Shown in pieces: positions 6,383 to 11,958 of a stretch of DNA of 11,958 bases. The position numbers were made by a program, and so were the translations under genes. Origin of the DNA: Muribaculaceae bacterium (GTDB lineage: Bacteria > Bacteroidota > Bacteroidia > Bacteroidales > Muribaculaceae); contig JAKSMA010000051.1 of NCBI GenBank assembly GCA_024400895.1, positions 1 through 11,958 on the forward strand. Direction: 5' to 3'. Under the pieces are notes generated by a model that was given only the letters and a program-made list of their open reading frames with translations, did no database searches and was not told the origin of the DNA. Within the stretch, counting starts at the first letter, position 1; the number at the start of each line of letters is the position of its first letter.

Positions 6383-7275
6383 AATATAAAGCCATATATA
6401 TCACGCTGTCGATACTGTCGCTCGCATTGTTCGGCGCCTGCTCTGGTGGCGACGAACCCGTGGTGAGCACTAAATCGGAGCGCAATTTCATTGTAGAAGG
6501 AAATGAACTCTATGCCGAAGGCAACTACACCGAGGCAGAAGCAGCCTACAGAAAAGCATTGACGGAAAATCCAAATTCTGCCATGGCTCAATTCAATCTT
6601 GCCAGTGCATTGCTGCGCCAAGACCCGAAGATGGGAAAGAATGCGCCTGCCCCTGCTCAACCTCAACAAGCAAAAGAGGGAGAAGGCCAACAGGAAGAAC
6701 AAATGAGCAAGCAACTGCAAGACGCTGTTGAAATTCTGAAAAATCTTGTTGAAAATTGCGAAGACCCGGCTATCGTGAGTGTGGCGGCCTATGATTTAGG
6801 CAACATATCCTACAAGCAGCAAGACTTTGGTCAAGCCATTGAATGCTACAAGGAATCGCTTCGCAAAAATCCTAAATATGAGGATGCAAGATACAACTTG
6901 AGAATGGCTCAACTGAAACAAAAGGATCAGAACAAAAACCAAAACAAGAACCAGCAGAATAAAGATAAAAACAAAGACCAAGATAAGGATAAGGATAAGG
7001 ATAAAAACAAAGACGAAAACAAGGATAAGGACCAAGATAAAAAAGACCAAGACAAAAATAAAGATCAACAAAATCAGAATAAAGACCAAAACAAGGACAA
7101 AGACAAACAACAACAGCAACAGCAGCAACAGCAAAAGGGCGGTATGAGCCAGCAGAACATGGAACAGATTTTGCGCACTATGCAGAATCAAGAGAATGCC
7201 ACCCAACAGCGAGTGAATGCTGCAAGAGCGAAACAACAAGAAGGTGAGCGCTCGCGCACACGCAACAAGTGGTAA
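6379..7275 (+). CDS. batC: BatC, TPR lipoprotein-like protein with K/D/N/Q-rich tail
   Basis: 298 aa. The N-terminus MKYKAIYITLSILSLALFGAC resembles a lipoprotein signal peptide, with the candidate lipidated cysteine at C21 (LFGA-C; Phe at -3 is not ideal). TPR-type helices follow: one repeat around 36-66 (EGNELYAEGNYTEAEAAYRKAL.NP), then a Q/E/P-rich insert (83-108). A second repeat lies at 134-168 (AAYDLGNISYKQQDFGQAIECY.ESLRKNP). Residues 181-243 are almost only K, D, N and Q, then nine glutamines (244-252). A short C-terminal region follows (MSQQNMEQILRTMQNQE) and ends in a basic tail. BatC proteins are TPR proteins suggested to scaffold other Bat proteins. If lipidated, this one would be tethered to a membrane on the periplasmic side. 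The start overlaps the batB stop by four bases. The tail is encoded by an A-rich repeat likely to vary in length between strains. Confidence 0.9.
   Translation: MKYKAIYITLSILSLALFGACSGGDEPVVSTKSERNFIVEGNELYAEGNYTEAEAAYRKALTENPNSAMAQFNLASALLRQDPKMGKNAPAPAQPQQAKEGEGQQEEQMSKQLQDAVEILKNLVENCEDPAIVSVAAYDLGNISYKQQDFGQAIECYKESLRKNPKYEDARYNLRMAQLKQKDQNKNQNKNQQNKDKNKDQDKDKDKDKNKDENKDKDQDKKDQDKNKDQQNQNKDQNKDKDKQQQQQQQQQKGGMSQQNMEQILRTMQNQENATQQRVNAARAKQQEGERSRTRNKW
6919..7134 (+). repeat. low-complexity A-rich coding repeat in batC (K/D/N/Q tract and poly-Q)
   Basis: About 216 bp encode residues 181-252 of BatC using almost only AAA/AAG, GAT/GAC, AAC/AAT and CAA/CAG codons. Within it, GATAAG is repeated in tandem three times plus a GATAAA (6982-7005). 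The run 7108-7134 is nine CAA/CAG codons. Units are multiples of three, so slippage would keep the frame while changing tail length. The long reverse-strand ORF here is only the mirror of this composition. Confidence 0.9.
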
Positions 7276-7322
7276 TCACCTATCCGTCTGGCATTTGTAT
7301 ATGGTATCGTAAATCTTCAAAG

Positions 7323-9182
7323 ATGAAATTATTCAAGCAATTATTCTGCATAGCATTGGTGCTGCTGACATCAATTTCGGCCATAGCACAAAGCCTGCAA
7401 TATGTGGGCGGCGGTAATATGGGCGACAACAAATTTCAGTTAGTCTACCAACTTTCGGGTGTTTCAAGCCCCGGCTCGTTTAATGCACCAAACATAGAAG
7501 GTGCAAAAAAACTCTTCCAATCGGGAGCTCAAGCCATTGGCTCCAGTTCAAATACCGTGGTTGTCAACGGCAAAGTGGTGGAACACAGTAGTGGCAATAT
7601 GTATCGCTACACCGTCACCTACAAAGCTGAGAAAGAAGGACGCCTGAAAGTGGGCACCGCATCAGTGAGTGTGGGCGGTCGCCAGGTGTCAGCCCCCGGA
7701 TTTCAAATGAATGTGGGTAAAGCCGAACGCCAGCAGCAATCTCCTCAATCGAGCCTCAACCAACTCCGTGGCAGAGGTGTGAACGCAGAAGACCCATTCA
7801 CACAAGGCGAAGAGAAAGAGGTGACTTCCAACGACTTGTTCGTTAAGATTGAGATGTCGAAATCACGCGTCTACGAACAGCAAGCCGTGGTTTGTACAGT
7901 GAAGCTCTACACAAAATTCCCTATCAAGGATTTTAGACCACTCCAACAACCAGAATACAACGGCTTCCTCATTGAAGACATCACGCCGAAGATGGCTGGA
8001 GCGCCACGAGTAGAGAACCACAACGGGCAAAACTACTACACAGCAATTCTGCGTAAGAGCATTTTGTATCCACAGAAGTCGGGCACATTGACCATCAACT
8101 CGGGTGAATTTGACGTGGTGCCAGTTCAGCGTCGCGTGTATGTGGGATTGAACAGTGCCATTGCAGTGCCTGTAGATGGCGACAAACTGCGCATCAAGAG
8201 TAATGCAGCATCTGTCAACATCACGCCACTCCCCTCGCCTCGCCCAGCTGGATTCACCGGAGCTGTGGGTGAATTCTCCATCAAAGATGCCATCACTCCT
8301 GCACAACTGAAAACTTTCGCTACTGGCACTTATACGGTAACCGTGAGCGGTAGCGGCAACATCAAATACATCAAGGCGCCAACTATCGGATTCCCTAAGG
8401 AATTCGACACTTTCGACCCACAAAACAATATCAAGACAGCGTCGGACGGCGATGATGTGCACGGCGACATCACTTTCACCTACCAGTTCATCCCTCAACA
8501 AGTGGGTGAATTCAGCATTGCAGAAGGCGAATTCGTGTATTTCAACCCAAATACAGGCGAATATGAAACGCTGAAGATTCCTGCTCGCAAACTGAATATC
8601 GCCAAAGGCAACGGTCAACCCACCAAGGCAAATGCCGATTCCGAACGAATGACCGACATCCACCCTGTCCACAGTGGTGATATGGATTTAAGCAAGACAC
8701 ATACACTTTTGCTTGACTCGTTTGCCTACTGGCTGATGATTCTCATTCCATTCTTGGTGTTCGTGAGCATTCTCATCTACTATCGCAAACTGGTGAAAGA
8801 GCGTGCGAATGTGCAATTGATGAGAGTGAAACGTGCAAGCAAGGTGGCTCAAAAGCGTCTGAAACAAGCAAAGAAATACATGGCCGACAACAATAGCAAT
8901 GCATTCTATGCCGAAGTGCTCACAGCCTCTTGGGGCTATTTGAGCGACAAATTAGGTATTCCAGTTTCGGAATTGAGCAAAGAGAATATCGATGCCGAAC
9001 TTGAAAACTACGGCGTGGACGAAACACTTCGCCAAAAGATGCTCTCGCTACTTGAAAAGTGTGAGTTTGCACAATATGCTCCCGAATTGAGCGGCAACGA
9101 CATGCAGAGCGTGTTTGACGAGGCTGCTTCTGTGATGGACCAACTGGAAAATGTGAAACGTAAAAAAACAGTAGCACAATGA
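7323..9182 (+). CDS. batD: BatD, oxygen-tolerance family membrane protein
   Basis: 619 aa from the ATG at 7323. This start gives a clean signal peptide, MKLFKQLFCIALVLLTSISA (cleavage likely after about residue 22), 47 bp after batC. An in-frame ATG at 7269 would add 18 residues with no signal-like character and would overlap batC, so it is not preferred. The long periplasmic part (about 23-465) consists of beta-rich, Ig-like segments, for example SKSRVYEQQAVVCTVKLYT, FKxxxLQQPEYNGF-like text and a later SGSGNIKYIKAPTIGFP. A membrane helix at about 469-487 (YWLMILIPFLVFVSILIYY) precedes a cytoplasmic basic and helical tail (488-619). This is the architecture of the BatD family. It probably presents periplasmic domains that work with BatA and BatB; its molecular function is unknown. 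The stop overlaps batE by ATGA. Confidence 0.92.
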   Translation: MKLFKQLFCIALVLLTSISAIAQSLQYVGGGNMGDNKFQLVYQLSGVSSPGSFNAPNIEGAKKLFQSGAQAIGSSSNTVVVNGKVVEHSSGNMYRYTVTYKAEKEGRLKVGTASVSVGGRQVSAPGFQMNVGKAERQQQSPQSSLNQLRGRGVNAEDPFTQGEEKEVTSNDLFVKIEMSKSRVYEQQAVVCTVKLYTKFPIKDFRPLQQPEYNGFLIEDITPKMAGAPRVENHNGQNYYTAILRKSILYPQKSGTLTINSGEFDVVPVQRRVYVGLNSAIAVPVDGDKLRIKSNAASVNITPLPSPRPAGFTGAVGEFSIKDAITPAQLKTFATGTYTVTVSGSGNIKYIKAPTIGFPKEFDTFDPQNNIKTASDGDDVHGDITFTYQFIPQQVGEFSIAEGEFVYFNPNTGEYETLKIPARKLNIAKGNGQPTKANADSERMTDIHPVHSGDMDLSKTHTLLLDSFAYWLMILIPFLVFVSILIYYRKLVKERANVQLMRVKRASKVAQKRLKQAKKYMADNNSNAFYAEVLTASWGYLSDKLGIPVSELSKENIDAELENYGVDETLRQKMLSLLEKCEFAQYAPELSGNDMQSVFDEAASVMDQLENVKRKKTVAQ

Positions 9183-9946
9183 AAAGAATACTGATTCTGC
9201 TGGCAACAGCATTCCTATATACCGCAGCCACCTTTGCCGCTGCCGACAATGCCGATAGCGCCTACAACCAGAAGCGCTATCAAGACGCTATCAAAATCTA
9301 TGAAGCGCAAGCAAAAGAAAGTGGCACATCTTCCGACCTGTTCTACAACTTAGGCTGTGCCCACTACAAGATGCAGGAAGTGCCCAAGGCCATTCTCTAT
9401 TTTGAGCGTGCATTGGTGCTCGACCCCTCCAACAATGATGCCCGCGCTAACCTTCAATTCGTGCGCGAAAAATCAAAAATTGCAGAAAACACCTCTGGAA
9501 GTTTCTTCTCCGACCTCCTGCAAGCAAGTGTGAGCAAACTATCAAGCAACTCTTGGGCTGTGATTTCAGCCATTGCATTCATTCTGCTTCTCTGCGCCAT
9601 TGCTGCCTACATCTTTTTAAATAGCGTGGCTCTGCGAAAAGTAGGTTTCTTCGGAGCTGGTATTCTTTTGGTAATCTTTATCGCCACAATGGCCTGCGCA
9701 TTCTATCAGCGTTCTGTGGCTGTGAATCATACCGATGCTATTGTGATGCCACAATCAGCCACACTCAGCACTGCCCCACACGCGCCCTCCGAAAAAGAAG
9801 TGGCATTCAAACTCAAGGGTGGCACAAAGGTAAGCATTGTGGATTCGGTGAAAACCAACACCAAACCCGTGGAAGTGTGGTATAAAGTGGAATCGTCGCA
9901 CAATCAGCCTGCCTGGATTAGCAACAACGACATTGAAAAAATCTAA
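9179..9946 (+). CDS. batE: BatE, TPR and SH3-like membrane protein
   Basis: 255 aa. A signal peptide (1-21, ILILLATAFLYTAATFAAA) is followed by TPR helices at about 25-96 (NQKRYQDAIKIYE; YNLGCAHYKMQEVPKAILYFERALVLDPSNNDARANL). Two membrane helices lie at about 126-147 and 155-175. The C-terminal region at 185-255 has SH3-like features (KLKGGTKVSIVDS, WYKVES, QPAWISNNDIEKI), as in bacterial SH3 domains often found on envelope proteins. The TPR and the SH3-like domain both face the periplasm if the signal peptide and the hairpin of two helices are read at face value. It is the last of the named bat genes, coupled to batD by a 4-bp overlap and 20 bp before the PAP2 gene. It probably helps assemble the Bat complex through its TPR. 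Confidence 0.91.
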   Translation: MKRILILLATAFLYTAATFAAADNADSAYNQKRYQDAIKIYEAQAKESGTSSDLFYNLGCAHYKMQEVPKAILYFERALVLDPSNNDARANLQFVREKSKIAENTSGSFFSDLLQASVSKLSSNSWAVISAIAFILLLCAIAAYIFLNSVALRKVGFFGAGILLVIFIATMACAFYQRSVAVNHTDAIVMPQSATLSTAPHAPSEKEVAFKLKGGTKVSIVDSVKTNTKPVEVWYKVESSHNQPAWISNNDIEKI

Positions 9947-9966
9947 GTTTTAATACTTCACAGAAT

Positions 9967-10629
9967 ATGCTTGAATACCTTCAACAACTTGATGCCGACT
10001 TGCTCTGCACACTGAATGGCTTGAATTGCCCCTACGCCGACCAACTGATGTGGCTCATTTCTGGCAAATTCTCTTCGGCCCTTATCATCGTGGCAATGCT
10101 TGCACTTTTGGCACGCAAACGCAATTGGCGCAACATCCTCACCCTGGTAGTAATGATTGCTTTGGTGGTGTTGCTTGCCGACCGCATATCTTCCGGCATC
10201 ATCAAGCCACTTGTGGAGCGCCTACGCCCCACACACAATCCCGAACTGCAAAACATCGTGCATGTGGTCAACGACTATCGCGGAGGCAAGTTTGGGTTTG
10301 TGTCAAGTCATGCAGCCAACCTCTTCGGCATTGCCACCCTCATCAGCCTTGTGATGAGAAACCGTGGCACTTGGGCAGCAATGATGGGATGGGCAGCAAT
10401 AGTAAGTTACAGTCGCATCTACCTGGGTGTACACTATCCTGGCGACATACTCGGAGGCATCATTGTGGGAATGTCAATGGCTTTTCTCGTCTTTTGGCTA
10501 TGGAAAAAAACGCCTTCAAAATGGCATATTCCTGCAGCTAATGAACTCTTCTGCCAAAATGATGCAAAAATCATCAACTACACCACAGTGTTTAACTTGC
10601 TGATTATAGCACTCATTGCCATATTTTAG
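9967..10629 (+). CDS. PAP2-superfamily membrane phosphatase
   Basis: 220 aa, rich in membrane helices (about 35-50, 56-73, 116-130, 135-148, 161-180, 203-220). All three PAP2 motifs are visible. KPLVERLRP (K80 with RP at 87-88) is KxxxxxxRP. VSSHA (S113, S114, H115) replaces the usual PSGH. SRIYLGVHYPGD (S149, R150, H156, D160) is SRxxxxxHxxxD. The second histidine is the predicted nucleophile and the first the proton donor. Family members remove phosphate from lipid phosphates such as undecaprenyl diphosphate, phosphatidylglycerol phosphate or lipid A; the substrate cannot be read here. The last helix (203-220) lies beyond the core, after a soluble loop. It starts 20 bp after batE with no terminator between, so it is probably the last gene of the operon. 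Family call firm, substrate open. Confidence 0.92.
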   Translation: MLEYLQQLDADLLCTLNGLNCPYADQLMWLISGKFSSALIIVAMLALLARKRNWRNILTLVVMIALVVLLADRISSGIIKPLVERLRPTHNPELQNIVHVVNDYRGGKFGFVSSHAANLFGIATLISLVMRNRGTWAAMMGWAAIVSYSRIYLGVHYPGDILGGIIVGMSMAFLVFWLWKKTPSKWHIPAANELFCQNDAKIINYTTVFNLLIIALIAIF

Positions 10630-10660
10630 GCATTTTGAAAAAAAATATACTCAAAAATAT

Positions 10661-10691
10661 TTTGAAATTAGCAACTTTTGTAATAATTTTA
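10661..10691 (+). promoter_or_regulatory. candidate promoter for the small HTH gene
   Basis: TTTG (10661-10664) and TAATTTTA (10684-10691) match the Bacteroidetes -33/-7 pattern TTTG and TAnnTTTG, with one mismatch in the last base and a 19-nt gap. The surroundings are very AT-rich, so chance matches are easy. A leader of about 45 nt would precede the ATG at 10746. Confidence 0.35.
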
Positions 10692-10745
10692 TAGCATAAA
10701 ACAATTAAGTAACACCATTTATTAACTAATTTAATTTACATAATC

Positions 10746-11003
10746 ATGCCAAAAACAATTCCATTCAAAGAGCTTCGTCGCATCAAAGACAGTTTACCAG
10801 AAGGATCAATCCACAAAATCGCGGATAAACTGAACATGACAGACCAATCAGTGCGTAACTATTTCGGTGGTTCTAACTATGAATACGGCACAAACATGGG
10901 CGTACATATTGAACCAGGTCCTGACGGTGGTTATGTAGTTCTCGACGATACAAAAATTTTAGATATGGCCCTCGAAATTCTCGGTGAGAAGGAGGAAGCC
11001 TAA
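10746..11003 (+). CDS. small helix-turn-helix DNA-binding protein
   Basis: 85 aa. Residues about 21-43 (SIHKIADKLNMTDQSVRNYF) read as a helix-turn-helix: a helix with ADKL, a turn at NMT, then a recognition helix DQSVRNYF. The preceding helix, FKELRRIKDSLPEG, is part of the domain. The C-terminal half has a glycine/proline turn (EPGPDGGYVVLDD) and a final helix (ILDMALEILG). I recall similar short proteins annotated as DNA-binding in Bacteroidales genomes, but no specific regulon is known to me. It stands alone, with its own promoter candidate and a strong terminator behind it, so it is likely a separately transcribed, possibly abundant regulator or nucleoid-type protein. The ATG start follows AT-rich sequence without Shine-Dalgarno. 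Gene certain, role unassigned. Confidence 0.88.
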   Translation: MPKTIPFKELRRIKDSLPEGSIHKIADKLNMTDQSVRNYFGGSNYEYGTNMGVHIEPGPDGGYVVLDDTKILDMALEILGEKEEA

Positions 11004-11027
11004 AAAAGTAGAAAACAAGAAATCATT

Positions 11028-11072
11028 GCATGGGGCCAGACATTCTAATCAATGTGAGGTTCCATGCTTTTT
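11028..11072 (+). terminator. strong intrinsic terminator after the small HTH gene
   Basis: GCATGGGGCC (11028-11037) pairs with GGTTCCATGC (11058-11067) over 10 bp, with two G-T wobbles. After a symmetrical 2x2 mismatch, the stem continues as ACATT (11040-11044) with AATGT (11051-11055) around a six-base loop, CTAATC. Five T residues follow at once (11068-11072). It lies 25 bp after the HTH stop and separates that gene from the universal stress gene. Confidence 0.85.
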
Positions 11073-11115
11073 ATATATTCCACCCTATTCACAAGTATTT
11101 GCACCCTGAATAATC

Positions 11116-11958
11116 ATGTCAACTCAAAGCAACAACGATCCAAATCGTCTCATCACGCTCGCCATCCACACCTACGACCATGCCGTGATTCTGAAATCCA
11201 GGCTTGAGCAAGCAGGCATCACCTCTGTGCTCCACAATGTGAACCTGTCGGAACCTGTGGTGTCGGCAGGCGTGCGCGTACGCATCCGCGAAAAGGATTT
11301 GCCTAAAGCATTGGCTGTGGTGGAAAGTGAGCAGTTCATTCCTGTAAGCACCACACCCAAGAAGGGAATGAAGGTGTTGATTCCTGTAGATTTCAGCGAT
11401 TATTCCATAAAAAGTTGCCTCGTGGGCTTTGAATATGCTCACCGCTACAACGGCAGTGTGGTGCTTCTGCACGCCTATATGAATGCAGAACGCAAATTTG
11501 CCTTGCCATTTAGCAGCGACAAATATGATAGAGTGGGTATCGCCGACAGTACACTTCGCTCAAAAGCACTGCTGGCAATGAAGGACTTCCGTTCAAAACT
11601 TGAAAAGATGATTGTGGACCAGCAATTGTCGAATGTGTCGTTCGAAACTGCCGTACGCGAAGGTGTGGCCGAGCAATGCGTGCTCAATTGTGCTGATGAA
11701 GTGAAAGCACAGCTCATCGTGATGGGCACTGCCGGCACGAGCCAAAAAGAACGAGCAGCATTGGGTAGCGTAACTGCAGAAGTGCTTGATGCCTGCAAAT
11801 TCCCAATTATGGCTATTCCCAAAAATACGGAAGCCGACCGATTGGCACAAATCAAGAATGTGGTGTTTTTCAGTAATCTCATCCCCAACGATTTGCTTTC
11901 TTTCGACATGTTCTCTCACCTGCTTTCGGTAAAAGGGATGAAGGTGAGCATCGTGCCA
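11116..11958 (+). CDS. universal stress protein with N-terminal DUF2007-like domain (3' partial)
   Basis: Open from ATG 11116 to the window edge (281 codons visible, no stop). Residues about 11-73 (LITLAIHTYDHAVILKSRLEQAGI ... AGVRVRIREKDLPKALAVVE) resemble DUF2007, a small ferredoxin-like domain proposed to be signal-transducing. A UspA domain follows at about 85-236, opening with MKVLIPVDFSDYS. It contains the ATP-binding signature GTAG-x9-GS (G204, G207, G217, S218), so it belongs to the nucleotide-binding class. From about residue 247 (KNVVFFSNL) a second Usp-like unit seems to begin and is cut by the window end. Such tandem Usp proteins are common in Bacteroidetes. The role is probably stress sensing or persistence; no partner is visible. 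The ATG sits 43 bp after the terminator, and no clear promoter word was found in that gap. Confidence 0.88.
   Translation, partial: MSTQSNNDPNRLITLAIHTYDHAVILKSRLEQAGITSVLHNVNLSEPVVSAGVRVRIREKDLPKALAVVESEQFIPVSTTPKKGMKVLIPVDFSDYSIKSCLVGFEYAHRYNGSVVLLHAYMNAERKFALPFSSDKYDRVGIADSTLRSKALLAMKDFRSKLEKMIVDQQLSNVSFETAVREGVAEQCVLNCADEVKAQLIVMGTAGTSQKERAALGSVTAEVLDACKFPIMAIPKNTEADRLAQIKNVVFFSNLIPNDLLSFDMFSHLLSVKGMKVSIVP

Noticed and set aside
6982..7005. GATAAG tandem repeat considered as a CRISPR or protein-binding iteron array
   Set aside because: Units are six bases with no spacers and lie in frame within the BatC coding tail.
6796..7239. Reverse-strand frame of 147 codons with a long Leu/Val/Ile/Phe run that looks like a membrane protein
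   Set aside because: The hydrophobic run is the complement of the Lys/Asp/Asn/Gln repeat in batC, not evidence of a gene.
7269..7322. Upstream ATG at 7269 as the start of BatD
   Set aside because: It would overlap batC and put 18 unrelated residues before a clean signal peptide that begins at 7323.
7863..8672. 269-codon open frame on the reverse strand opposite batD
   Set aside because: Rich in Cys, His and Trp with no recognisable motif, and fully covered by batD; a mirror of codon bias.
10633..10665. Alternating TTTTGA / TCAAAA / TTTTGA words after the PAP2 gene that could form mutually exclusive hairpins, like an attenuator
   Set aside because: The stems are six A/T-rich pairs in very AT-rich DNA, with no T tract or leader peptide; chance is the simpler reading.

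Overview
The window looks like chromosomal DNA of a gut- or oral-type member of the Bacteroidales (phylum Bacteroidota). Evidence: the complete Bacteroides aerotolerance (bat) gene order, protein sequences that read like Bacteroides/Prevotella homologues, AT-rich leaders that mostly lack a Shine-Dalgarno sequence, and intergenic TAnnTTTG-type promoter words. Genus cannot be fixed from the sequence alone. All recognised genes are on the + strand. Nothing looks recently transferred: there are no transposases, integrases, tRNAs, rRNAs or CRISPR repeats.

Left end (1-1035): an RluD-type 23S rRNA pseudouridine synthase, cut by the window edge at its 5' end. Its N-terminal S4 domain and its catalytic domain lie in different frames. 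The join is at about 232-241, where roughly 40 bp of the usual hinge seems to be missing. It is either a genuine pseudogene or an assembly collapse. A 299-bp intergenic gap follows, with a weak terminator candidate and a promoter candidate.

Core (1335-9946): one co-directional operon made of moxR (AAA+ ATPase), a DUF58 protein, a DUF4381-like membrane protein, batA, batB, batC, batD and batE. Genes overlap by ATGA or are separated by at most 64 bp. A PAP2 phosphatase (9967-10629) follows after 20 bp and is probably co-transcribed. The pieces suggest a membrane machine. MoxR would be a cytoplasmic chaperone-like ATPase for MIDAS/von Willebrand A proteins. DUF58, BatA and BatB carry the vWA modules, with BatA and BatB membrane-anchored. 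BatC and BatE supply TPR scaffolds, and BatD and the DUF4381-like protein supply periplasmic domains. The bat locus was linked to aerotolerance and stress survival in Bacteroides and Leptospira studies, but its molecular activity is unresolved.

Right end (10630-11958): a small helix-turn-helix protein (10746-11003) with its own promoter candidate and a convincing intrinsic terminator at 11028-11072. Then comes a universal stress protein with an N-terminal DUF2007-like domain, running off the right edge.

No wholly new system was found. The items most worth a second look are the broken rluD, the K/D/N/Q low-complexity tail of a lipoprotein-like BatC, a 17-codon minicistron between DUF58 and the next gene, and a canonical AGGAGG before batA in a phylum that rarely uses one.
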